This document shows, in pieces, positions 17,486-25,804 of a DNA stretch of 64,000 nucleotides; the stretch's first letter is position 1; every line of letters begins with the position of its first letter. The notes beneath the pieces were generated by a model that did not search any database, was not told where the DNA came from, and was given only the letters and a program-made list of their open reading frames with translations. Source of the stretch: Christiangramia crocea (GTDB taxonomy: Bacteria > Bacteroidota > Bacteroidia > Flavobacteriales > Flavobacteriaceae); the NCBI RefSeq assembly GCF_022410465.1, contig NZ_JAJSON010000004.1, positions 1-64,000 on the forward strand. Reading direction: 5' to 3'. The translations under genes were made by a program, and so were the position numbers.

Positions 17486-17904
17486 ATTATTTCCTTCTTT
17501 ATGATAGAAATTTAGGCCTTGCAATATACTAATTAACGCTAAATGTACAAGATTATTTTGTTAATTCTAAAACAGTGAAATATTGTATAACTGTCTGATA
17601 CGCTACAACCTAAGCTAAATTTATATCGGGTTAATTATTAGGCTTTTAGGTTTTCTGACTTTCCGGCATTGATTAACGATGGAATTCAGCTTAAATTGTA
17701 TTCACTTTTTAGATTTTATCGATTTTTTTGGTCTCTTGTCAGATGCTTACAATAATTTCATTTTTTTTGAGTTATCTTCATTAACCCCTAGCATAGTTAC
17801 AATCAAAAATTTACTGAGTTTATTCTTTTTAAGGATGCTTTTTCTTTAAATGGTCCTTTCTTAACAGGAATATTACTATATATTTGTTATCATTAACTGC
17901 TATA
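17486..17904. other. 419-bp divergent intergenic region between gldJ and porV
   Basis: No reading frame is supported here. It holds a perfect TATATTTG -7 box for porV (17879-17886) and a weaker TACATTTA on the minus strand (17547-17540) that could serve gldJ. No structured RNA or repeat is evident. In Flavobacterium johnsoniae the porU gene lies between gldJ and porV; it is absent from this space. Confidence 0.55.
17879..17886 (+). promoter_or_regulatory. -7 promoter box of porV
   Basis: TATATTTG matches TAnnTTTG exactly and ends 18 nt before the ATG at 17905. A -33 TTTG is not clear (CTTTC at the right distance). Confidence 0.5.
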
Positions 17905-19053
17905 ATGAAAAAAATTACATTCTTTCTGATAGTGGCAATAACTTTTGCCGATTTCTCCACGTTTGCACAGGGACAAAGGGACAGGGTTATCACTACTGCT
18001 GTTCCGTTTTTGTTAGTAGCTGCTGATGCCAGGGCTGCCGGGATGGGAGATCAGGGGGTAGCAACTTCTCCTGATGTCTTTTCACAACAATGGAATCCTG
18101 CGAAGTATGCATTTGCAACCCGTGAAAATGGCGTTTCAATTTCCTATTCTCCTTACCTGAGTGAGATTGTAAACGATATCTTTTTAGGGAGTCTTAATTA
18201 TCATCATAAAATTGATGACCGTAGTGCAGTAGCGAGTAGCTTAAGGTATTTCAGTCTGGGTAATATAGAGACTCGAAATACATTTGAAGAAAATCCACTT
18301 ATTATTAGCCCGAATGAATTTACTTTTGATCTATCATATTCCCTGAAGCTCAGTGAAACCTTTTCCATGGCTGTGGCAGGGAGATATTTAAGATCAGATC
18401 TTCGGGTTGATTTAAATGAAGATACGTCCGGATCAACTTTTGGAGTAGATGTGGCCGCCTTCTATCAAAGTGATCAGCTTACTTTCAGTGGTTTTGACGG
18501 AATGTGGCGAATAGGTGCCAATATTGCCAATATCGGGCCCAAAATGAAATATGACGATGCCGGACAGGAGAATTTTATTCCTACCAATCTGAAGGCTGGA
18601 GCAGGCTTTGATTTTATTTTTGATATAGATAATCGTTTGGGAACCTATATCGAATTTAATAAGCTCTTGGTTCCTACTCCACAGGACTTTGATGGGGATG
18701 GTGATATTGATGCGGAAGATGATGAACAATATAATGATATAGGTTCTATTGAGGGTATTTTTAAATCTTTCGGGGATGCCCCAGATGGATTTTCCGAAGA
18801 ACTTAAAGAATTCACCCTGGCCCTTGGAGCTGAATACTGGTACCAGGATAAGTTTGCGCTTAGGGCTGGTTACTTCAATGAAAGTGAAGAAAAAGGATTT
18901 CGAAGATTTTTCTCACTGGGTGCTGGCTTCGCCTATGAATCAGTAATTATTGATGCTTCTTATCTTTTTTCCACCTCTTCGGTGCCAAGTCCGCTTGAGG
19001 GGACGCTTAGGTTTGGTTTAAGTTTTAATTTTGGTGACAGTTTCAATAATTAA
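17905..19053 (+). CDS. porV: type IX secretion system outer membrane channel protein PorV (LptO)
   Basis: PorV is an outer-membrane beta-barrel shuttle that carries T9SS substrates from the SprA translocon to the PorU sortase. The product has a signal peptide (MKKITFFLIVAITFADFSTFAQG), then the conserved start TAVPFLLVAADARAAGMGD and QWNPAKYAF, and a barrel of alternating strands ending LRFGLSFNFGD at the C-terminus. A Ca-binding-like Asp-rich loop (DGDGDIDAEDDE, about residue 255-270) interrupts it. The ATG at 17905 is chosen over a TTG/ATG-like extension at 17884, which would overlap the -7 box. The usual partner gene porU is not present upstream. cdd follows 82 bp later. Confidence 0.92.
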   Translation: MKKITFFLIVAITFADFSTFAQGQRDRVITTAVPFLLVAADARAAGMGDQGVATSPDVFSQQWNPAKYAFATRENGVSISYSPYLSEIVNDIFLGSLNYHHKIDDRSAVASSLRYFSLGNIETRNTFEENPLIISPNEFTFDLSYSLKLSETFSMAVAGRYLRSDLRVDLNEDTSGSTFGVDVAAFYQSDQLTFSGFDGMWRIGANIANIGPKMKYDDAGQENFIPTNLKAGAGFDFIFDIDNRLGTYIEFNKLLVPTPQDFDGDGDIDAEDDEQYNDIGSIEGIFKSFGDAPDGFSEELKEFTLALGAEYWYQDKFALRAGYFNESEEKGFRRFFSLGAGFAYESVIIDASYLFSTSSVPSPLEGTLRFGLSFNFGDSFNN

Positions 19054-19090
19054 TCACTTTTTAAATCTTAAAACTATCTTATCGGGGTTT

Positions 19091-19110
19091 GAAACCGCAA
19101 AGGTTTCTTT
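19091..19110 (+). terminator. short hairpin between porV and cdd, possible weak terminator
   Basis: GAAACC (19091-19096) pairs with GGTTTC (19102-19107) around GCAAA, followed by TTTT. The six-bp stem is short. A possible promoter for cdd overlaps it (TTTG at 19088-19091, then TACCTTGT at 19111 after 19 nt), so its role is uncertain. Confidence 0.35.
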
Positions 19111-19135
19111 TACCTTGTCTTCCCAATAAAATTTT

Positions 19136-19618
19136 ATGAAGCCACTTACCATTACTTCCCGGCTGGAAGTTTATGAATCGCCAGAGGAGCTTCCTCAGGA
19201 TGTACAGGAACTAATGCAGACTGCTGTTGAAGCCCGGGAATCTGCTTATGCACCTTATTCGAGGTTTAAGGTGGGTGCTGCAATTATTCTGGAAAATAAT
19301 AAAGTGGTTATTGGGAGTAATCAGGAAAATGCTTCTTATCCTTCGGGCCTTTGTGCTGAAAGAACTGCGGTTTATGCGGCAGGAGCAAGATATCCGGATG
19401 TACGTATTTTAAAGATAGTTATAACCGCCAGATCCCTAAGGCATCAGGTCGTTTCGCCGGTACCGCCATGTGGTGCCTGCAGGCAGGCCCTGGTGGAATA
19501 CGAAGTGAAACAGGATGAGCCAATTGAGCTTTATTTTATGGGAGAAACCGGTAAGGTGGTAAAGGCAGATTCGGTTAAAGATCTGTTGCCGCTGGTTTTT
19601 GATAACTCCTGCCTATAA
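19136..19618 (+). CDS. cdd: cytidine deaminase
   Basis: Cdd hydrolyses cytidine and deoxycytidine to uridine forms in pyrimidine salvage. The 160-residue protein shows the zinc-site motifs of the homotetrameric type: YAPYSRFKVGAAI (about 42), the catalytic ENASYPSGLCAERTA (about 64-78, with the CAE motif) and PCGACRQAL (about 107), whose two cysteines complete the metal site. It is longer than the usual 130-140 residues through an N-terminal extension of about 25 residues before the conserved core. It is located between porV and the PDH genes with its own likely promoter. Confidence 0.93.
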   Translation: MKPLTITSRLEVYESPEELPQDVQELMQTAVEARESAYAPYSRFKVGAAIILENNKVVIGSNQENASYPSGLCAERTAVYAAGARYPDVRILKIVITARSLRHQVVSPVPPCGACRQALVEYEVKQDEPIELYFMGETGKVVKADSVKDLLPLVFDNSCL

Positions 19619-19626
19619 GGTTTTCG

Positions 19627-19676
19627 TATTTTTGCCATAAAACTGTTTTCGTTTCTTATTGAAAATAGTATTTTTG
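19627..19676 (+). promoter_or_regulatory. two candidate -7 boxes upstream of pdhA
   Basis: TATTTTTG occurs at 19627-19634 and again at 19669-19676; both match TAnnTTTG. Neither has a textbook TTTG at -33. The second gives a leader of about 45 nt to the ATG at 19727. Confidence 0.4.
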
Positions 19677-19726
19677 TTACCCGCTTGGCAAAACCAATCT
19701 GTCTGGCCTTAAAATATAGATTTTAA

Positions 19727-20728
19727 ATGAAGAAAATAACAAAAGCCACCTATCTGAAGTGGTACGAGGAGATGTTGTTCTGGCGCAAATTCGAAGATAA
19801 GCTTGCGCAGGTTTACATTCAGCAGAAAGTTAGAGGATTTTTACATTTATATAACGGGCAGGAAGCCATTTTGGCGGGAGCACTGCATGCGATGGATTTG
19901 GAGAAAGATCGTATGATCACTGCTTACCGTAATCACGTTCAGCCAATTGGGATGGGTGTAGACCCTAAAAGAGTGATGGCCGAGCTTTATGGAAAGGGAA
20001 CAGGAACCTCCCAGGGGCTTGGTGGTTCTATGCATATTTTCTCTAAAGAGCATAGATTCTATGGAGGTCATGGGATCGTAGGAGGTCAGATTCCTATCGG
20101 AGCCGGACTTGCTTTTGCAGATAAATATCACAAAAGGGATAGTGTTACCTTAACTTTTATGGGTGATGGTGCTGTGAGACAGGGCTCTCTTCATGAAACC
20201 CTTAATATGGCTGTAAACTGGAATCTTCCAGTGGTCTTCTGTGTTGAGAATAACGGATATGCGATGGGTACTTCTGTTGCGCGTACTTCTAAGGACACCG
20301 AGATCTGGAAATTAGGAAATGGTTATGAAATGCCATGCGGACCGGTAGATGCCATGAATCCGGTAAAAGTTGCCGAAGCTTTTGATGAAGCTATCAAAAG
20401 AGCAAGAAAAGGTGATGGACCAACTTTCCTGGAATTAAAAACTTATCGTTACAGAGGTCATTCAATGAGTGATGCTCAGAAATACAGAACTAAAGACGAA
20501 GTGGCTGAATATCAAAAACTTGATCCTATTACCCAGGTACTTGATATTATCAAAGACAAAAAATACGCTTCAGAAAAGGAAATTAAAGAAATAAATAAAC
20601 GCGTTAAAGACAGGGTTTCAGAATGCGAGAAGTTCGCAGAGGAATCTGACTTCCCTGATAAAAATGTTATGTATGACGTGGTTTACGAACAGGAAGATTA
20701 TCCTTTCCTAGCACATAAATTAGATTAG
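19727..20728 (+). CDS. pdhA: pyruvate dehydrogenase E1 component subunit alpha
   Basis: The 333-residue protein is the alpha chain of a heterotetrameric, thiamine-diphosphate-dependent E1 that decarboxylates pyruvate and reductively acetylates the E2 lipoyl group. Motifs include FLHLYNGQEAI (about 38), AYRNHVQPIGMG, GLGGSMHIF, GGHGIVGGQIPIGAGLAFA and the ThDP/Mg motif GDGAVRQGSLHETLNMA (about 146-162), with the phospho-loop-like TYRYRGHSMSD near residue 245. It is 3 bp before the E2 gene. No beta subunit (pdhB) is next to it, as is common in flavobacteria where pdhB is elsewhere. Close relatives act on branched-chain 2-oxo acids, but the pairing with this E2 favours pyruvate. Confidence 0.92.
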   Translation: MKKITKATYLKWYEEMLFWRKFEDKLAQVYIQQKVRGFLHLYNGQEAILAGALHAMDLEKDRMITAYRNHVQPIGMGVDPKRVMAELYGKGTGTSQGLGGSMHIFSKEHRFYGGHGIVGGQIPIGAGLAFADKYHKRDSVTLTFMGDGAVRQGSLHETLNMAVNWNLPVVFCVENNGYAMGTSVARTSKDTEIWKLGNGYEMPCGPVDAMNPVKVAEAFDEAIKRARKGDGPTFLELKTYRYRGHSMSDAQKYRTKDEVAEYQKLDPITQVLDIIKDKKYASEKEIKEINKRVKDRVSECEKFAEESDFPDKNVMYDVVYEQEDYPFLAHKLD

Positions 20729-20731
20729 ACT

Positions 20732-22387
20732 ATGGCAGAAGTTATCAAAATGCCGCGCTTGAGCGATACCATGGAAGAAGGTACCGTTGCGAAGTGGCTT
20801 AAGAAAAAAGGAGACAAGGTAGAAGAAGGTGATATTTTAGCCGAAATCGAAACCGATAAGGCAACCATGGAATTCGAATCCTTTTATGAAGGGACTTTGC
20901 TTCATATAGGTGTGGAAGAAGGTGATGGCGCTCCGGTTGATGCGCTTCTGGCCATTATTGGAGAGGAAGATGAAGACATCTCAGACCTTATCAAAGGCGG
21001 GGGTGATGACTCTGCTGATAAGAAAGAAGATAAAAAAGAAGAGGAATCCAAAAAGGAAGAATCTTCTGAAGAGGAAGGTGATGATGAAGGGGGAGAGATC
21101 CCGGAAGGAGTCGAGATAATAAAAATGCCACGTTTAAGTGATACCATGGAAGAAGGTACTGTGGCTTCATGGCTTAAGCAGGAAGGTGATAAAGTGGAAG
21201 AAGGAGATATCCTTGCCGAGATAGAGACCGATAAGGCTACCATGGAATTTGAATCTTTCTATGAAGGAACTCTTTTAAAGATAGGAATCCAGGAAGGTGA
21301 ATCGGCTAAGGTAGATAGTTTACTTGCCATTATTGGCCCTGAAGGAACTGATGTTTCCAAAATAGATACTACCGGTGGTGGTTCTAAAAAGAAGACCTCT
21401 GATTCAGCAAAGGATAAACAAACCGATACCTCTAAAGATTCCGATAAGGAGGACGCCGAAGAGAAGAAATCCGGTTCTCAGTCACAAGGAAAAGATGGAG
21501 AGAGAATTTTTGCTTCTCCTCTTGCTAAGAAAATGGCAGAAGATAAAGGGATAGATCTTTCTGATGTCAAGGGTTCTGGGGAGAACGGAAGAATTGTAAA
21601 GAAAGATATTGAGGACTTCAAAGGAGTTGAAAAACCTGCAGAAGCGAAGAAAGATACGGCGGCCGAAACAACGGCAGCGGCACAGCCTTATGTGCCTGCA
21701 GGAGAGGAGAGCTTTGATGAGCGTAAGAATTCGCAAATGCGTAAAGTTATCGCCAAGCGTTTAGGTGAATCTAAATTTACTGCTCCGCATTACTATCTTA
21801 CCATAGAGGTTGATATGGCAAATGCGATGGCATCGCGTAAGCATATCAATGAGATGCCAGATGTTAAGGTTTCTTTCAATGATATGGTGATCAAAGCATC
21901 TGCGATGGCCTTAAGAAAACATCCGCAGGTAAATAGTCAATGGACAGGAGATACTACTAAAATTGCCAAGCATATCCATATGGGAGTTGCTGTGGCGGTT
22001 GAAGAAGGTCTTGTGGTACCGGTGCTTAAATTTGCAGATCAGATGTCTCTGACCCAAATAGGAAGTAATGTAAAGGATCTTGCGGGGAAAGCACGTAACA
22101 AAAAGATCCAGCCAAGTGATATGGAAGGCAGTACCTTTACCGTGTCGAATCTTGGAATGTTTGGAATAGTTGAATTCACCAGTATTATAAATCAGCCAAA
22201 TTCAGCCATTCTTTCTGTTGGAACGATTGTAGAAAAACCAGTAGTGAGAAATGGAGAGATCGTTGTAGGTAATACCATGAAGCTGACCCTGGCCTGTGAC
22301 CACCGTACGGTAGACGGAGCAACGGGAGCTGCTTTCTTGCAAACTTTAAAGACCTATCTTGAGAGTCCGGTAACAATGCTGGCTTAA
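20732..22387 (+). CDS. pdhC: pyruvate dehydrogenase E2, dihydrolipoyllysine-residue acetyltransferase
   Basis: The 551-residue E2 transfers acetyl groups from the lipoyl arm to CoA and forms the complex core. It has two nearly identical N-terminal lipoyl domains (residues 2-76 and 127-201; lipoyl lysines K43 and K168 in ETDKATMEF), joined by very acidic Lys/Glu/Ser linkers (about 78-125 and 208-256). A peripheral subunit-binding domain follows (RIFASPLAKKMAED to KKDIEDF, about 258-296), then an Ala/Pro linker and the catalytic domain from about 325, with the catalytic motif DHRTVDG (His524, Asp528). It follows pdhA by 3 bp, so the two are cotranscribed, and it is ended by a good terminator. 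Confidence 0.95.
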   Translation: MAEVIKMPRLSDTMEEGTVAKWLKKKGDKVEEGDILAEIETDKATMEFESFYEGTLLHIGVEEGDGAPVDALLAIIGEEDEDISDLIKGGGDDSADKKEDKKEEESKKEESSEEEGDDEGGEIPEGVEIIKMPRLSDTMEEGTVASWLKQEGDKVEEGDILAEIETDKATMEFESFYEGTLLKIGIQEGESAKVDSLLAIIGPEGTDVSKIDTTGGGSKKKTSDSAKDKQTDTSKDSDKEDAEEKKSGSQSQGKDGERIFASPLAKKMAEDKGIDLSDVKGSGENGRIVKKDIEDFKGVEKPAEAKKDTAAETTAAAQPYVPAGEESFDERKNSQMRKVIAKRLGESKFTAPHYYLTIEVDMANAMASRKHINEMPDVKVSFNDMVIKASAMALRKHPQVNSQWTGDTTKIAKHIHMGVAVAVEEGLVVPVLKFADQMSLTQIGSNVKDLAGKARNKKIQPSDMEGSTFTVSNLGMFGIVEFTSIINQPNSAILSVGTIVEKPVVRNGEIVVGNTMKLTLACDHRTVDGATGAAFLQTLKTYLESPVTMLA

Positions 22388-22411
22388 GTTGAAGCTCTAA
22401 TAAATATTCTG

Positions 22412-22438
22412 AATCCCGCTTAATCGCGGGATTTTTTT
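22412..22438 (+). terminator. terminator of the pdhA-pdhC operon
   Basis: AATCCCGC (22412-22419) pairs with GCGGGATT (22426-22433), loop TTAATC, followed by a T-run. Confidence 0.85.
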
Positions 22439-22450
22439 ATCTTTAGCGAT

Positions 22451-23419
22451 ATGAGAAGATATAGATTTTTACCAGCCCTGGGGGCGTTGTTACTGATGAT
22501 TCTTATAGTCCTCCCGGTTCATTCCCAGGCCTTAAAAAATATAGAAGGAGAAATTTTGCCGGATGAGGTCAGGCTGTCTATGGAGTATCTGGCTTCTGAT
22601 GAACTGGCGGGCCGTAATACGGGATCCGGGGAGATCGATATGGCTGCTGAATTTATTGAAGATAAATTCAGCGAATCTGGGCTGAAACCTTATTTTGAAA
22701 CATATCGGGATAGTTTTATGATAGACGATCTACACGCTTTCAATATAGTTGGGATAGTCGAGGGGGTCGATGAAGAACTTAAAGATGAATATATAATAAT
22801 AGGTGCGCATTACGACCATATTGGTGAAGGTGAACCGGTTGATGGAGATAAGATCGCCAATGGTGCCAATGACAATGCTTCAGGTACAGTTGGAGTTATT
22901 GAACTGGCAAAATACTTTGGGACATTAAAGGAGAATAAAAGGAGCCTCATGTTCGTCCTGTTCTCAGGTGAGGAAAAAGGATTGAAAGGATCTAAGCATT
23001 TAGCCGAAAAACTAAAGGGAGAAGATCTTGATCTTTATGCCATGGTAAACCTAGAGATGATTGGTGTTCCTATGAAGGCTAAAGAATACCTTGCCTACAT
23101 TACAGGTTATGAGAATTCAAATCTCGCAGAGAAATTCAATGAATATTCCGGTGGAGAAGAAATCCTGGGCTTTCTGCCTCAGGCAAAACAACTCAGTCTT
23201 TTTAAGAGAAGCGATAACTACCCTTTCCATGAGGAGTTTGGAATACCGGCACAGACTATTTGTACATTCGATTTCTCAAACTATCCATATTATCATCATG
23301 TTAATGATGAAGCAGAATTTATGGATTATGAGCATATGGCTGCATTGGTAGAAAAACTTTTGCCGGGACTGCTTAAAATGGCCAATACCGAAGAAAAGGA
23401 AATTAAACTCACGGATTAA
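22451..23419 (+). CDS. secreted M28 family metallopeptidase
   Basis: The 322-residue protein has an N-terminal signal (MRRYRFLPALG to VHSQ, about 27 residues) and a single M28 aminopeptidase domain. The two-zinc site is visible: GAHYDHIG (His and Asp ligand region, about 117), GANDNASG (bridging Asp, about 139), FSGEEKGLKGS (Glu catalytic base and Glu ligand, about 176), then NLEMIG with the Asp-equivalent ligand region, and YYHHVNDE near the end giving the last His. It likely releases N-terminal amino acids from peptides in the periplasm. Its stop overlaps the start of the SDR gene by one base, the first link in a five-gene run. Confidence 0.9.
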   Translation: MRRYRFLPALGALLLMILIVLPVHSQALKNIEGEILPDEVRLSMEYLASDELAGRNTGSGEIDMAAEFIEDKFSESGLKPYFETYRDSFMIDDLHAFNIVGIVEGVDEELKDEYIIIGAHYDHIGEGEPVDGDKIANGANDNASGTVGVIELAKYFGTLKENKRSLMFVLFSGEEKGLKGSKHLAEKLKGEDLDLYAMVNLEMIGVPMKAKEYLAYITGYENSNLAEKFNEYSGGEEILGFLPQAKQLSLFKRSDNYPFHEEFGIPAQTICTFDFSNYPYYHHVNDEAEFMDYEHMAALVEKLLPGLLKMANTEEKEIKLTD

Positions 23420-24102
23420 TGAAGAATGTTGTTATAACAGGAACAAGCAGGGGAATAGGCCTTGAAATGGTTACCATTTTTTCAGAAATGGGATTTAATG
23501 TGCTGGCTTTGTCACGAAATAAGAAACCTGTAGCCAATAAGAACCTGGAAAATGTAAGTTGCTTTTCCTTTGATATTACAGATGAAGACTCTCATATCAG
23601 GGCTGAAAGCTTCATTGAAGAGAACTGGAATTCACGGGTAGATATTCTTATAAACAATGCAGGAGCTCTTTTAAACAAGCCTTTTAAGGAAACGAGATCA
23701 GATGACTTCAGGGCTATTTTCGAGGTAAATGTATTTGGGGTAGCCACCATCACACGAAAATTTCTTCGCTTTATGAATAAAGATTCTCATGTGCTAAATA
23801 TCAGTAGTATGGGAGGGATTCAAGGCAGTATGAAGTTTCCCGGCCTTGCTGCCTATAGTTCAAGTAAGGGAGCTTTAATTACGCTTACCGAATTACTGGC
23901 TGAAGAATACAAGGAAAGTGGTCCTTCTTTCAATGCACTGGCTTTGGGAGCTGTTCAAACCGAAATGCTCGAAGAGGCATTCCCGGGATATAAAGCTCCG
24001 GTCTCTGCAAAGGAGATGGCTGAATATATTGTTGATTTCAGTTTAAAAGGAAATAAATATTATAACGGAAAGATCATGCAGGTGTCTAATAGCACTCCCT
24101 GA
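23419..24102 (+). CDS. SDR family NAD(P)-dependent oxidoreductase
   Basis: The 227-residue protein is a classical short-chain dehydrogenase. It shows the nucleotide-binding GTSRGIG (about 7-13), the NNAGA structural motif (about 79), the catalytic Ser in NISSMGG (about 132) and the YSSSKGAL pair with Tyr and Lys (about 150-154). The absence of signals places it in the cytoplasm. Its substrate cannot be told from sequence. Start overlaps the M28 peptidase stop (TAATG) and SprT-like follows after 3 bp, so translation is likely coupled, but no pathway joins these genes that I can name. Confidence 0.9.
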   Translation: MKNVVITGTSRGIGLEMVTIFSEMGFNVLALSRNKKPVANKNLENVSCFSFDITDEDSHIRAESFIEENWNSRVDILINNAGALLNKPFKETRSDDFRAIFEVNVFGVATITRKFLRFMNKDSHVLNISSMGGIQGSMKFPGLAAYSSSKGALITLTELLAEEYKESGPSFNALALGAVQTEMLEEAFPGYKAPVSAKEMAEYIVDFSLKGNKYYNGKIMQVSNSTP

Positions 24103-24105
24103 CCC

Positions 24106-24705
24106 ATGAAAGATATCCTTAAGAAATATTTACCGTTAAATTCAGTTGAGCCTGTTTCTGAGCTTATCAAGATGAATGGGGTTCATCTGAAGATCGTTAA
24201 TGAAAGAGTGACTCGCCATGGTGATTATCGGCGAATGCCAGATGGATCTCAACAGATCACCATTAATGCAAATCTTAACAAATACCGGTTTCTGATTACC
24301 ACCATACACGAGGTCGCCCATTTGATCGCATTCGAAAAGTATGGAAGGCATATCAAACCTCATGGCCCTGAGTGGAAACATTGCTTTAGGAGTTTGATGC
24401 TTCCTTTTATCAGACCCGAGATATTTCCAAATTCATTACTCCCGGTAATTGCCAGTCATTTCAGGAATCCCCGGGCAAGCAGTGATACTGATGCTCAATT
24501 ATCGGTTGCGCTAAAAACATTTGATCCGGAGAATGATAAAAACTATATTTTTGAGATCCCATTAGGAAGCATTTTTAAGATACATAACGGAAAAACCTTT
24601 AAAAAGGGTCAGAGGAAGATAAAGCGTTATGAATGTCTTGAAGTGGATACGGGGAGAATTTATCTTTTTCAGCCAAACGCTGAAGTACATTTATTAAAGT
24701 TTTGA
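24106..24705 (+). CDS. SprT-like zinc metalloprotease-fold protein
   Basis: The 199-residue protein contains the SprT-like core: TTIHEVAHLIAFEKYG with zinc ligands His68 and His72 and the catalytic Glu69, and a third ligand at His86 in PHGPEWK. Eukaryotic relatives (Spartan) degrade DNA-protein crosslinks; bacterial members are poorly studied. The C-terminal part has a strand-rich stretch and lacks the Cys4 zinc ribbon seen in some SprT proteins (no CxxC pair is visible). It is located in the same tight run as the M28 peptidase, SDR and mannose-1-P guanylyltransferase genes. Confidence 0.85.
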   Translation: MKDILKKYLPLNSVEPVSELIKMNGVHLKIVNERVTRHGDYRRMPDGSQQITINANLNKYRFLITTIHEVAHLIAFEKYGRHIKPHGPEWKHCFRSLMLPFIRPEIFPNSLLPVIASHFRNPRASSDTDAQLSVALKTFDPENDKNYIFEIPLGSIFKIHNGKTFKKGQRKIKRYECLEVDTGRIYLFQPNAEVHLLKF

Positions 24706-24709
24706 ATAT

Positions 24710-25801
24710 ATGCTAGGAACCAAGAAGGATAATTATTATGCGATTGTTATGGCTGGAGGTGTTGGATCCAGGTTCTGGCCATCCAGCAAAGCCTCCAATC
24801 CCAAGCAGTTTATAGACATTCTTGGTGTTGGGGAAACCCTTTTTCAAACTACGTTCAATAGACTTTCCACGCTTATTCCTTCAGAGAACATCTATATACT
24901 TACTAATAAAAAGTATGTGGAGATGATAAAGGATCAGGTTCCGCAAATTAAGGATGAGCAAATAGTCCCTGAACCTGAAATGAGGAATACAGCACCAAGT
25001 ATATTGCTTGGCGCATTAAAGATCTTTGCTAAGAATCCTGACGCTCTTACTATCGTAGCTCCAAGCGATCACTGGATCAAAGATGAAGCTGTCTTTCTGG
25101 AAACCATTCAGTCGGCATTTGACGGAGTCGAGAAGGACGATAGGCTGATAACTTTAGGTATTGAACCAACTTTTCCCAATACGGGATATGGGTATATTAA
25201 ATATGATAAATCCGAAAAAAATTCGCTTAAAAAGGTAGAGGAATTCACCGAAAAACCAAATCTCAAAAAAGCCGAAAAATTTCTGGAGGCGGGTAATTAT
25301 GTGTGGAATGCTGGAATATTTGTTTGGAGTGCAAGGTTTATAATAGAGAATTTCAAAAAACATATGCCAGAGATGTATGGCATTTTTGAAAAAGGCGAAA
25401 AGCTATGGAATACAGCCAGTGAAAAAGATTTTCTTGAAAAGAATTATTCTCGGGCCAGTAATATTTCAATTGACTATGGAATAATGGAGAAAGCAGATTC
25501 GGTCTATGTGATTCCTGTGGATTTTAAATGGAGCGATCTGGGTGCCTGGTCTTCAGTTCAAAGTGAGCTGCCGTCAGATGAAAAAGGAAATACCCTTATC
25601 AATGCAAGGCTTCATAGCCACGATGCCAGCAATAATATTATTTCGAGTTACAATAAAAAGATCGTAGTTCTTAAAGGGATTTCAGATTATATTATTGTGG
25701 AAGATAAAGACGTATTGATGATAGTACCAAAATCTGAAGAGCAGGAAATAAAAAAGTTAAGGGAAGAGGTGATGAAGGAGTTTGGCGACCAATTAGGTTA
25801 A
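24710..25801 (+). CDS. manC: mannose-1-phosphate guanylyltransferase
   Basis: The enzyme makes GDP-mannose from mannose-1-phosphate and GTP for polysaccharides and glycoproteins. The 363-residue product has the nucleotidyltransferase motif MAGGVGSRFWPSSK (about 15), PKQFIDILG, a VAPSDHW motif (about 119), the FTEKPN signature (about 177), WNAGIFVW and the catalytic-region DYGIMEKA with VPVDFKWSDLGAWSS (about 275). It ends before the isomerase domain of bifunctional ManC/AlgA proteins, so it is the monofunctional type. It is 4 bp downstream of the SprT-like gene and 3 bp upstream of the DUF389 gene. No other sugar-nucleotide genes are adjacent. Confidence 0.93.
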   Translation: MLGTKKDNYYAIVMAGGVGSRFWPSSKASNPKQFIDILGVGETLFQTTFNRLSTLIPSENIYILTNKKYVEMIKDQVPQIKDEQIVPEPEMRNTAPSILLGALKIFAKNPDALTIVAPSDHWIKDEAVFLETIQSAFDGVEKDDRLITLGIEPTFPNTGYGYIKYDKSEKNSLKKVEEFTEKPNLKKAEKFLEAGNYVWNAGIFVWSARFIIENFKKHMPEMYGIFEKGEKLWNTASEKDFLEKNYSRASNISIDYGIMEKADSVYVIPVDFKWSDLGAWSSVQSELPSDEKGNTLINARLHSHDASNNIISSYNKKIVVLKGISDYIIVEDKDVLMIVPKSEEQEIKKLREEVMKEFGDQLG

Positions 25802-25804
25802 AAA

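Noticed and set aside
20902-21243. Ser-rich minus-strand frame over the lipoyl linker
   Set aside because: It is the complement of a GAA/GAT/AAG-rich linker and reflects base composition.
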